Shown here: positions 49,672-57,826 of the stretch, piece after piece
Numbering within the stretch: position 1 is the first letter of the stretch
How the letters are laid out: each line of letters opens with the position of its first letter
NCBI GenBank assembly: GCA_035311445.1
Contig: DATGCX010000031.1
Location: 14,538 to 78,537, forward strand
Direction: 5' to 3'
From: JAJPKK01 sp035311445
GTDB taxonomy: Bacteria > Pseudomonadota > Alphaproteobacteria > Rhizobiales > Xanthobacteraceae
DNA length: 64,000 nucleotides
Program-made: the position numbers and the translations under genes
Notes under the pieces: generated by a model
Told to the model about the DNA's origin: nothing
Seen by the model: the letters and a program-made list of their open reading frames with translations, nothing else
The model's database searches: none

Positions 49672-50220
49672 ATGTTGACGCCGGAACTCGAACTTGACCT
49701 GCGCGCCTCGATCCGGACCATTCCCGATTATCCATCACCGGGCATCATGTTCCGCGACATCACTACCCTGCTCGGCAATGCTCGCGCGTTCCGCCGCGCC
49801 GTCGACGAACTGGTGCAGCCTTGGGCCGGCTACAAGATCGACAAGGTCGCCGGTATCGAAGCGCGCGGCTTCATCCTGGGCGGCGCGGTCGCGCATCAAT
49901 GCTCGGCCGGATTCGTGCCGATCCGCAAGAAAGGCAAATTGCCTTACAAGCGCGTCAGCATCGGGTATTCGCTCGAGTACCGTATCGACGAGATGGAGAT
50001 GCACGAGGACGCGGTAGCGAAAGGCGAGCGGGTGGTGCTGGTCGACGACCTCGTCGCCACAGGCGGCACCGCGCAAGCCGCCGTCAAGCTGCTGCGCCAG
50101 ATCGGCGCCGAAGTGCTGGCCGCGTGCTTCATCATCGATCTGCCCGAGCTTGGCGGCGCAGCCAAGCTGCGCGCGCTCGACCTGCCGGTGCGGACGTTGA
50201 TCTCATTTGAGGGGCATTGA
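49672..50220 (+). CDS. apt: adenine phosphoribosyltransferase
   Basis: A 182-residue enzyme. The PRPP-binding loop is VVLVDDLVATGGTAQAA, preceded by FRDITTLL and GIEARGFILGGAVAHQCSAG. It makes AMP from adenine and PRPP. It follows mtnP and would recycle the adenine produced there. The 211 bp after the stop carry no gene I can support. Confidence 0.97.
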   Translation: MLTPELELDLRASIRTIPDYPSPGIMFRDITTLLGNARAFRRAVDELVQPWAGYKIDKVAGIEARGFILGGAVAHQCSAGFVPIRKKGKLPYKRVSIGYSLEYRIDEMEMHEDAVAKGERVVLVDDLVATGGTAQAAVKLLRQIGAEVLAACFIIDLPELGGAAKLRALDLPVRTLISFEGH

Positions 50221-50431
50221 GGCCGGCAGGCGATTTCGCGCGCCAGCTAAGGTATCATGACCGGAGCCGGTCCGTCCGACAACTCAAGCGGTCGTGGCGA
50301 CAGGCCTGACTGGCCGCGCGTGCAGGTGACGCCGGTGCCGAAAGCTTGTTCGTGTCGTTGCCGCAATATACTGGTGGCTCACTTGCGCTCAAACCCGAAG
50401 TGTGTGGGCGTGTCGTGGAAGAGGGACGATC

Positions 50432-50764
50432 ATGAAGGAACGCACGCGCGGTAACTATGTGATCGCAGGCCGCGAGATTGTCGCCGAAGGGGCAGATCTA
50501 CGTGTCAGCATTCTGACCCTGGCGCGTGGACAGTGTGTCCCGTGGCACTCTCATTCGGAAACGGCTGACAGCTTCTTCTGCATGGAAGGTCCGATGGTCA
50601 TCGAGGCGCGCGATCCGGCGGCTTCCTTTGTGGTGAAACCCGGAGAGCGTTGCACGGTCGGCCCGAAGCGACCGCACTATGTCCACGGCGAGAACGACGG
50701 CCCCTGCAAGTTCATGATCGTTCAGGGCGTTGGCGTGTACGATTGGGTGCCGGAGCGCGGGTGA
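50432..50764 (+). CDS. small cupin-domain protein
   Basis: A 110-residue single cupin from ATG 50432. The metal-site motifs are WHSHSETADSFFCMEG (two His and a Glu-like position) and later PHYVHGENDGPCKF. The substrate is unknown. Its TGA ends at 50764, immediately before the stop of the convergent FAH-family gene at 50765, with no base between them. Transcription of one may interfere with the other. Confidence 0.82.
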   Translation: MKERTRGNYVIAGREIVAEGADLRVSILTLARGQCVPWHSHSETADSFFCMEGPMVIEARDPAASFVVKPGERCTVGPKRPHYVHGENDGPCKFMIVQGVGVYDWVPERG

Positions 50765-51616
50765 CTAGGCTCGAAACCGCACCACCTTCTGGGTCTGCTC
50801 GCCCAGCCCCTCGATGCCAAGCTTCACCACGTCCCCGGGCTTGAGGTATTTCGGCTCCGGCTTCATGCCCAGTGCGACGCCTGGTGGGGTGCCGGTAATG
50901 ATGACGTCGCCAGGTTCCAGCACCATGAATTGCGAGCAGTACCAAACGAGGTGCGCGACGCCGAAGACCATGGTCCTGGTCGAGCCCTTTTGGCGCGTCT
51001 CGCCGTTCACCGTGAGCCACATGTCGAGCTTCTGCGGATTAGGAACTTCGTCCTTGGTGATGAGCCACGGGCCGAGCGGCCCGAATGTCTCCGACCCCTT
51101 GCCCTTGGTCCATTGGCCGGCGCGCTCGATCTGGAATTCGCGCTCCGAAACGTCGTTGGCGAGACAATAGCCAGCGACCGCCTCCATCGCCTTGCTCTTC
51201 GCCAAGTAGCGGGCGCGGCTGCCGATCACCACGCCGAGCTCGACCTCGTAGTCGAGCTTGGTCGAGCCCTTCGGCGTCATGGTGTCGTCGTTCGCCCCGC
51301 AGATGCAACTCGGCGCTTTGTTGAAGATGACCGGCTCCTTCGGCACCTGCAGGCCGGCCTCAGCCGCGTGATCGGCATAGTTGAGGCCGATGGCGATGAA
51401 ATTGCCGACTTTGCCAACGCAGGGACCGATGCGTGGATTGCCGCGCACCCGTGGCAATGTGTCGGTTTTCACTTTGGCGAGCTTGGCGAGGCTTTTCGGC
51501 GACAGTGCCTCGCCGGCAAGATCGGGTACCAGGCCGGACAGGTCGCGAATATGGCCCTCCCGGTCGATAATGCCGGGCTTTTCGCGCCCGGCCGCTCCAT
51601 AACGCACAAGCTTCAT
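50765..51616 (-). CDS. fumarylacetoacetate hydrolase (FAH)-family protein, second copy
   Basis: A 283-residue protein from ATG 51616, with AAAGGA upstream. Signatures are FIAIGLNYADHAAEAG, the metal ligands in KLDYEVELGVVIG, TGTPPGVALG, and GDVVKLGIEGLG near the end. It is likely a 2-hydroxymuconate/ureidoglycolate-type lyase or an acylpyruvate hydrolase. It is distinct from the FAH gene at 10109 and not adjacent to other aromatic genes. Confidence 0.9.
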   Translation of the reverse strand: MKLVRYGAAGREKPGIIDREGHIRDLSGLVPDLAGEALSPKSLAKLAKVKTDTLPRVRGNPRIGPCVGKVGNFIAIGLNYADHAAEAGLQVPKEPVIFNKAPSCICGANDDTMTPKGSTKLDYEVELGVVIGSRARYLAKSKAMEAVAGYCLANDVSEREFQIERAGQWTKGKGSETFGPLGPWLITKDEVPNPQKLDMWLTVNGETRQKGSTRTMVFGVAHLVWYCSQFMVLEPGDVIITGTPPGVALGMKPEPKYLKPGDVVKLGIEGLGEQTQKVVRFRA

Positions 51617-51976
51617 CGTAATTTCCTTTCTCGGCAATGAGGGCAGTCTATCTGGGGAGAGTTGCTGATGTCATGCGTCAGCGGCAACGCGGAGACAAGA
51701 CGCATCTGTTACGAAATTGCAATAAGGCAACGGGAAAAATGATCAGTTCTTCAACGAAGGCGCGATTTTTCATGCAAGGCGATTGCGGCTCCACTCCGGG
51801 GTGCCTCCATAAGGCTCCGCAGAAGCAAATCAGAAGTTCGGAAGGCGGCGCTGCTGCGGCATCTGCACTGTGGTGCGGGGGATGCGTTGGCCCCGCTCTG
51901 ACTCACGCACGCATTCACGCCGTTGGTAGTACTGATGGAGCGTGCGAGAGAGGCTTGTGGAACCATGGGGGCGGGT
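51617..51976. other. intergenic region, no gene recognised
   Basis: About 360 bp between the FAH-family gene and a small gene. No coding frame with supporting features is seen on either strand and no obvious repeats occur. It contains the upstream region of the FAH gene, with no clear promoter boxes. Confidence 0.5.
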
Positions 51977-52216
51977 TCAGGCCTTGTCGGGAGCATCCGC
52001 TGCCCGACGCACCAGAGTGGTGAACGCGTCGTCGGCAGGGGCTGCGGCGATCCGGGCGAAGACGGTCAGGGCGTCGCGCCAGTGCTCCGGGTCGTCGCCC
52101 AGCTGGCCGGGGTACTCCATGGTCCAACGGAACGTTCCGAAAGCCTCACGGGTGTCCCCCCTTTCCAGGCTTTCGAAGGCCATTTGGCGTGCTTCGGGGT
52201 AAGTCGGCACAGTCAT
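51977..52216 (-). CDS. small helical protein of unknown function
   Basis: A 79-residue acidic protein from ATG 52216. The sequence looks like a helical repeat (TYPEARQMAFESLERGD then TREAFGTFRW, then WRDALTVFARIAAAPADDAF), which is TPR-like in spacing. No Shine-Dalgarno is obvious. I know no specific function; an imported origin is possible because the neighbours are unrelated. Confidence 0.5.
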   Translation of the reverse strand: MTVPTYPEARQMAFESLERGDTREAFGTFRWTMEYPGQLGDDPEHWRDALTVFARIAAAPADDAFTTLVRRAADAPDKA

Positions 52217-52325
52217 GGCACCATCACGCGATCACCGCGCCGGTCCCGTCGACCTCTGAGGTCGCCCCCACGTGCGCGAGTGCGCTCCTGTCCATGAAAT
52301 CCTCGTTCCCAACTTCATCGCTGCA

Positions 52326-53105
52326 TCAAAACGCCCCCGGGAACGTGCCGCCGTCAAGCAGCAGGTTCTGCCCCGTGATAAAGCCCGCATGGGCCGAACA
52401 CAGGAAGGCGCAGGCCGCGCCGAACTCGTCCGGGTTGCCCAGCCGTTTCGCCGGAATGGAAGCGATCCGCTCCTTGACCGCCTGCTCGACCGTGATGCCG
52501 CGCTTAGTCGCGGTCATTTCCATATTGGACTGCAGCCGATCGGTCGCGAAAGGGCCCGGCTGCATGAAATTGATCGTAACATTCGACGAGGCAACCGAGC
52601 GCGCGACACCGGCCATGAAGGCGGTCAGGCCCGCACGTGCGCCCGACGACAGATCGAGCCCGAACAGTGGTGCTTTCACGGTGCCGGACGTGATATTGAC
52701 GATCCGGCCGAACTTCCGCTTCACCATAGGGTCGATGGCTTTCTGGGTGATCTCGATCGCCACCACCATGTTCGCGATGACTCCATCGATGATCTGCTGG
52801 CGGGTGAGCTCGCGGAAATCCCGGAACGGCGGGCCGGCATTGTTGTTGACAACGATGTCGGGCTCGGGGCAAGCCGCGAACAGCGCCTTCTGCCCGTCCG
52901 GCGATGCGACATCGGCGACGACTGCAATTACGGTCGCGCCGGTTGCCTTGCGGATATCGGCGGCGGCGGCTTCGACCGTGTCGCGGTTGCGGCCATTGAC
53001 CACGACCTCGCAGCCGGCGTCGGCAAGACTTTTGGCGCAGGCGCGACCCAGTCCTTTGCTGGAGGCACAGACGATTGCCTTGCGGCCGGCAATGCCGAGA
53101 TCCAT
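52326..53105 (-). CDS. divergent short-chain dehydrogenase/reductase lacking YxxxK (BKR-like group)
   Basis: A 259-residue Rossmann protein. The glycine motif is CASSKGLG (13-20) and the second motif is NNNAG. The Ser position is present in NITSGTVKAP, but the Tyr and Lys positions are S153 and R157 (LSSGARAG). This matches a recognised group of beta-ketoacyl-reductase-like SDRs with imperfect catalytic tetrads. It may bind cofactor without classical reduction. It shares this defect with the SDR at 826-1602, though the two sequences differ. Confidence 0.88.
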   Translation of the reverse strand: MDLGIAGRKAIVCASSKGLGRACAKSLADAGCEVVVNGRNRDTVEAAAADIRKATGATVIAVVADVASPDGQKALFAACPEPDIVVNNNAGPPFRDFRELTRQQIIDGVIANMVVAIEITQKAIDPMVKRKFGRIVNITSGTVKAPLFGLDLSSGARAGLTAFMAGVARSVASSNVTINFMQPGPFATDRLQSNMEMTATKRGITVEQAVKERIASIPAKRLGNPDEFGAACAFLCSAHAGFITGQNLLLDGGTFPGAF

Positions 53106-53359
53106 TGGCGTTCTCCCAACCGGTGCGCGGGAAAGCGCGCCGTGCCGTGCCTTCCTTGGCGGTGTCCCGCCGCTATGTCAATCGGCCCACCACGATCGCT
53201 TGGGACGATCAGAAAGCTCGCTGATGGGCCACGCTCGGCATCCAGCCTACGGCGACGCCCGGCACTATGATAGGCACATGCAAGCACGATGCTGCCGCGC
53301 GGTATGCCTGCGCACAGGTCGCAGTGCGGCCGCGGCAGGTATAGTCAGCGAGAGCGGAG

Positions 53360-54037
53360 ATGATCAGCCGTTACTACGACAAGGCCGCCCTGGAAGCGCA
53401 AGTGCAGGCCGGTCGGCACCGTGAGTGCGTCGGCGGCCTGTGGGATGAAATCGGCCAGCTCCAGCTCGAGTTTCTCGTCGCGCAGGGTCTTCTACCGTAT
53501 CACCGGCTCCTCGACATCGGCTGCGGCAGCCTGCGCGGTGGTGTGAAACTGGTAAGATATCTTGACCCTGGACATTATGCTGGCGTCGATCTGCATGAAT
53601 CGCTGCTCAACGCGGGTTACGAAATCGAAATAGCCGGGGAAGGGTTGACGCATAAGCTCCCCAGGTCGAATCTCGCGGCGGACGGAGAATTCGATTTCTC
53701 TTGGTGTCCGATGCAGCTTGATTTTGCCCTGGCGCAATCCGTGTTTACGGCATTGCCGCTCAACTTTCTCCGTATCTGCTTGGAGCGGCTCCCGGCCTTC
53801 ATGGTTCAGGGCGGCAAATTTTTCGTGTCGATTTTTGAAATTCCCGACGACCATCCAACGCATAAGCCGTATCGGCATCCGTCTGGCTTCATTTCCTACG
53901 GCGCCAAGGAGTCCTATCATTACCGGTTCGCAGACATGGAATTCTGCTGCCGCGGCCTGCCATGGCGGCCCGTCAATATAGGCAATTGGAACCACCCGCT
54001 GTCGGTGCGGATGGTTCAGTTTGACAAAGTAGGCTAG
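53360..54037 (+). CDS. class I SAM-dependent methyltransferase
   Basis: A 225-residue protein. Motif I is LLDIGCGSLRGGVKLVRYL, followed by YAGVDLHESLL for the ribose-binding acidic residue. The second half (FDFSWCPMQLDFALAQSVFT) fits the post-I/motif IV area. The ligand is unknown; such enzymes in Rhizobiales methylate small molecules or glycans. It is divergent from the SDR gene over 254 bp and upstream of threonine dehydratase. Confidence 0.82.
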   Translation: MISRYYDKAALEAQVQAGRHRECVGGLWDEIGQLQLEFLVAQGLLPYHRLLDIGCGSLRGGVKLVRYLDPGHYAGVDLHESLLNAGYEIEIAGEGLTHKLPRSNLAADGEFDFSWCPMQLDFALAQSVFTALPLNFLRICLERLPAFMVQGGKFFVSIFEIPDDHPTHKPYRHPSGFISYGAKESYHYRFADMEFCCRGLPWRPVNIGNWNHPLSVRMVQFDKVG

Positions 54038-54113
54038 CCCCGATTCCGCCGAGGTTGAACGCTTGCCTGTTCATCCTCTTGCGCAGACCGGTCCTGCGGC
54101 GCTACCGTTGTCC

Positions 54114-55109
54114 ATGGCAAGTAACCAGGATTTTGCGCTGCGGCTGCCTACTGCGGCCGATGTAGATGCGGCTGCCGAGCGGCTCGCCGGGGTCGCCCTA
54201 CATACGCCGCTGATCTCTTCGCCCACCCTCGATGCGCTCACCGGCGGCCGCGTCTTTCTCAAAGCGGAAACACTACAGCGGACCGGTTCATTTAAATTCC
54301 GCGGTGCCTACAGCAAGCTGACGTCGCTCGCCCCCGATGCGCGGCGTGGCGGTGTCGTGGCATTTTCATCCGGCAACCATGCACAGGGCGTTGCTGCAGC
54401 GGCGAAGCTGCTCGATATGCCGGCCACTATCGTGATGCCGCGCGACGCGCCACGGCCGAAACGCGAACGCACTGAGGCATTGGGCGCCGAGGTGGTGGTT
54501 TACGACCGCGAACGCGAAGACCGCGAGGCGATTGCGCGCCGGATCGCGGCGGTGCGCGGCGCCATCCTGGTGCCGCCCTATGATGACCCGTTCGTCATCG
54601 CCGGGCAGGGTACCGCGGGCCGCGAGATCGTCGAGGACATTGCGCGGCTCGGTCGCGCGCTGGACCTGGTCGTCGTCAATGCCTCAGGGGGTGGGTTGAC
54701 TGCCGGCATCGCGCTCGCCGTCAAGGCCCGGGCGCCAGAGGCGCGCATTTACACGGCGGAGCCAGAGGGGTTTGACGATCATGCGCGCTCGTTCCGCAGC
54801 GGCCGGCGAGAGCGGAACGCCGCCTTGACCGGAACCATTTGCGACGCTCTGATGTCGCAGACGCCAGGCGAGCTTACCTTCGAGATCAATCGTGCGCTGG
54901 TCGCAGATGGCGTGGCGGCGACCGAAGCTGAAGTCGCTCGCGCGGTTGGGTTTGCATTCCGCGAGCTGAAGCTCGTAGTTGAACCCGGGGGCGCCGTTGC
55001 GCTTGCGGCGCTTCTCTCCGGCAAGCTCGATGTCGTCGGCAAGACCGCTGTGGTAGTTCTCTCCGGCGGCAATGTCGACCCTGCACTATTCGCGAGGCTG
55101 GTGGCGTAG
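54114..55109 (+). CDS. threonine/serine dehydratase-like PLP enzyme
   Basis: A 331-residue fold-type II PLP enzyme. The catalytic Lys is in TGSFKFRGAYS, the PLP phosphate-binding Gly loop is NASGGGLTAG, and the Asn motif is SSGNHAQG. It deaminates threonine or serine to the 2-oxo acid. There is no C-terminal ACT domain, so it is the short catabolic type and not IlvA. The start is ATG 54114; a TTG 51 bases upstream is less likely. Confidence 0.9.
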   Translation: MASNQDFALRLPTAADVDAAAERLAGVALHTPLISSPTLDALTGGRVFLKAETLQRTGSFKFRGAYSKLTSLAPDARRGGVVAFSSGNHAQGVAAAAKLLDMPATIVMPRDAPRPKRERTEALGAEVVVYDREREDREAIARRIAAVRGAILVPPYDDPFVIAGQGTAGREIVEDIARLGRALDLVVVNASGGGLTAGIALAVKARAPEARIYTAEPEGFDDHARSFRSGRRERNAALTGTICDALMSQTPGELTFEINRALVADGVAATEAEVARAVGFAFRELKLVVEPGGAVALAALLSGKLDVVGKTAVVVLSGGNVDPALFARLVA

Positions 55110-55225
55110 GTTTGTCGCGGTTCAGGGTGAACAGCGCGATTCGCTCTTGATCGGTCAGCGTCATCACGTCAGCGAACAAGATCGCCAAACGGAGGCGTGG
55201 CAGCCGGCGGCAAGGCTGCCTCGGT

Positions 55226-55894
55226 TTGATGGCTCTTACCGCCGCCATGGCGGCTACAGCGGCCGCCGCGCTGCCGCTAACGCCTGACAGCCGGGATGCT
55301 GCCTCGGAAAACCATGCGAGCAGCGGGCTTTGGCGTTCGGGCCTGTTCGTGACGACCGTGGTCGGTGCAAGCCTGATCCAGGCCAGCCGTGCGGTGATGT
55401 ATGGTTTCGCCTCCCTGCAATGGAGCGCCAAGGGGCTTGGCGGAACCAGCATCGGGTTGCTGTGGGCGATCGGCGTGGTCGCCGAAGTCCTGCTATTTGC
55501 CGCGTAGAATCGGGCGATTGCGCGTATCGGAGCTGTCAACATGATCCTGGTGGGGGGAGCCGGCGCTGCCCAGCGCTGGACCGTCATGGCGCTTGATTCA
55601 CCGCTGATGCTGCTACCGGTGCTGCAATGCCTCCACGCATTGTCGTTCGGTGCCACACATCTCGGCGCCATGCATGTTCTGGCACGCCTCGCGGATCGCA
55701 GTGGCGGCGCAACTGCGCAAGGAGATTTTTCTGCGCTTCAAGCGCTGACCTTCGCGGCCTCCATGGGGCTGTCTGGCGTTCTGGCAGAACGGTTCGGCAG
55801 CTCCGCCTACCTGGCCATGTCGCTCGTTTCGGCGCTCGGCTTCGTTATTGCATTCGCTGGGAAGCGAATTTGGCTCGGGGTTGACCGGGTCTGA
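55226..55894 (+). pseudogene. MFS transporter, 5' truncated and interrupted by a TAG stop
   Basis: Two stretches in the same frame form one decayed gene. The first ends LGGTSIGLLWAIGVVAEVLLFAA at TAG 55505-55507, and the second resumes NRAIARIGAVNMILVGGAGA without a frameshift. The sequence matches the C-terminal six-helix half of an HcaT-like MFS permease. The N-terminal half is absent and no start is credible. A single base change created the stop in codon 94 of the remaining frame. Confidence 0.78.
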
Positions 55895-56390
55895 CGACGG
55901 CAAGCTCGCGACTGGAACTCGGTCTGTGGGTTATGCGGGCGATGCTGCTGCCAGTTTCTCCGCAAGTCGGCACCATGGAGGCAAGCTCACGGCCCTGAAG
56001 AAAGATCATTCGAGAGGTGAGACCGCCATGCCGACCGATCCAACCGCGCACATCCGAAGGATAAAGTTCCATCATGGCTTGCGTAGCCAGCGAGCTCGTC
56101 GCCTTGCCCCCGTCCGATGTAGGGCGCCACGCGGCGTGAAAGCCGAGTACAGCCCTCGGCGTTGCACAAACCTGATCACGCGGTAGCATGGCAATCGCCA
56201 ATGTACAGGCTGACAGGCAGGCACCGTCGATGATGACCTGTTCGCCACTTGCACGGGCATGCAGGAATCGCTGTGCATATTCAACGATTAAGCCGCCGGG
56301 GTCGCCTGTAATACGCATGGCCGCCTGGGCGGCAGGAGGCGAAATCAATGTCGCGGCAACTGCCGTAATCATCACCGTCTTCTTACGCAT
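55845..56390 (-). CDS. periplasmic protein with Clp-protease-like fold features
   Basis: A 181-residue protein from ATG 56390, with GGGAG upstream. A signal peptide (MRKKTVMITAVAATLISPPA then AQA) is clear. The core VIIDGACLSACTLAIAMLP and AVLGFHAAWRP resembles the serine/histidine regions of ClpP-like (COG3904) periplasmic proteins. The Ser of CLSAC is a candidate nucleophile. The last ~30 residues, past SMVPTC, run over the end of the MFS pseudogene and are probably a read-on tail. Confidence 0.72.
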   Translation of the reverse strand: MRKKTVMITAVAATLISPPAAQAAMRITGDPGGLIVEYAQRFLHARASGEQVIIDGACLSACTLAIAMLPRDQVCATPRAVLGFHAAWRPTSDGGKATSSLATQAMMELYPSDVRGWIGRHGGLTSRMIFLQGRELASMVPTCGETGSSIARITHRPSSSRELAVVRPGQPRAKFASQRMQ

Positions 56391-56772
56391 CACAACTCCC
56401 TCTCCGTAACGCCCGGCGCCAGCACTCAAGTAACATCCGTGTCGGAAACGGTAGAATTGAGGCAAAATATTGAGAATTTTCGCGCTGCACCAGCTCTATT
56501 AAATCTTTTGACCTTGCATCAGGTACAATTGGATCGTCTGGCGCTAGCATCAACTAGATTAACCTAAATACTTAACTTTATAAGATCGGTAGAAGACCAG
56601 TCTAGCTCTATGTCCTTAAGTTCAGTTAAATAATTTTTAAGAATAGTACGCAGTAGAGCCGCCAGCGGAGTGATGGCATGTCATTGAGTTGGGACCGCTT
56701 AACTCGCGACTTGCAGATTTGGGCTTAAATCTCAACGTCTGATTAAGATTTCGCGACGGGGCTTGCTCCGTC
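56391..56772. other. AT-rich intergenic region without a gene
   Basis: This 380-bp stretch is much more AT-rich than the rest of the window (for example TTAACCTAAATACTTAAC near 56560). No reading frame with supporting features is found on either strand. It contains the promoter of the periplasmic-protein gene and may be a remnant of acquired DNA. Confidence 0.6.
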
Positions 56773-57756
56773 TCAGCCCCAGAGCGCGGCGGATGCGGGA
56801 TATACGATGCTGCCGTCGTAGCGCAGGCCGTTGGGGCGATCCCGGGCTAATAGCAAGGGACCATCAAGGTCGATCACACGAGCATGCGTCGCCACCAGCA
56901 GTGCGGGCGCAATTGCGAGCGAGGTTGCAATCATGCAACCGACCATCAGGTCGAATCCGAGCATTCGCGCCTCAGCAGCCAGCGCGAGCGCCTCGGTAAG
57001 GCCACCGGCCTTGTCGAGTTTGATATTTACGGCGTCATACTTGCCGACCAGCGCTCCGAGTGTAGCGCGATCGTGCACGCTCTCATCGGCGCAGACCGGC
57101 ACCGCCCGCCCGATGGTTGCCAGCGCTGCATCGTCCACAGCGGGAAGCGGCTGCTCGATCAGCGTCACCCCTGCGGCCGAGCAGGCCGCGAGATTCGCGG
57201 CCAGGTCGTCGGGACGCCAACCCTCATTGACGTCGACAATCAACTCGGCGTTTGGCGCTGCGTTGCGTATTGCGGCGATACGTTCGGGATCGCCGACGCC
57301 GCCGAGCTTGATCTTCAGCAAGGGGCGGTCCGCTGCTGCCGCCGCGGCTTCCGCCATGCGATCGGGCGGGCCGAACGAAATCGTATAGGCAGTGAGGCGA
57401 GGCCGGGGAAGGGGTATTCCAAGCAACGCGTGTGCCGCCCGATTGGTGCGCTTGGCTTCCAGATCGATGAAGGCGCAGTCAAGGGCGTTGCGCGCAGCGC
57501 CGGCTGGCAACGCACTTTGCAAGGCGGCGCGGTCGAGACCGCGCCGAATGTCGTCGGCGACACTCTCGACCGCGGCCGCAACGCTAGCGACGGTTTCGCC
57601 ATAGCGCGGATAGGGCGTGCATTCCCCCAGCCCCATAAGGGCGCCGTCGGTGAGCTCAGCAACCACCACTTCGGCTTCGGTCTTCGAACCGCGGCTGATG
57701 GTAAAGGCGCCGGCAATTGGCCAACGTTCGCAGCGCACGAAGAGCTCGATGGACAT
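56773..57756 (-). CDS. dgcA: enolase-superfamily dipeptide/amino-acid epimerase (DgcA/YcjG-like)
   Basis: A 327-residue protein from ATG 57756. Catalytic elements of muconate-lactonizing-type enolases are visible: LLKIKLGG (KxK), IVDVNEGW (Asp), LIEQPLP (Glu), VCADES (Asp) and VNIKLDKAGG (Lys). In this family L-Ala-D/L-Glu epimerases and N-acyl-amino-acid racemases are closest. Alphaproteobacterial DgcA is the D-glutamate-catabolism racemase; I use the name as a probable match only. Confidence 0.85.
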   Translation of the reverse strand: MSIELFVRCERWPIAGAFTISRGSKTEAEVVVAELTDGALMGLGECTPYPRYGETVASVAAAVESVADDIRRGLDRAALQSALPAGAARNALDCAFIDLEAKRTNRAAHALLGIPLPRPRLTAYTISFGPPDRMAEAAAAAADRPLLKIKLGGVGDPERIAAIRNAAPNAELIVDVNEGWRPDDLAANLAACSAAGVTLIEQPLPAVDDAALATIGRAVPVCADESVHDRATLGALVGKYDAVNIKLDKAGGLTEALALAAEARMLGFDLMVGCMIATSLAIAPALLVATHARVIDLDGPLLLARDRPNGLRYDGSIVYPASAALWG

Positions 57757-57826
57757 GCACGCCCACCCGGCATGGCGGGAGCGGCTTTCGGCCTCAGACA
57801 ATCGAAAACCGCGACCGGCTTTGCCT

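Noticed and set aside
50257..50454. 65-codon frame between apt and the cupin gene
   Set aside because: It overlaps the well-supported cupin start in another frame and has no recognisable features.
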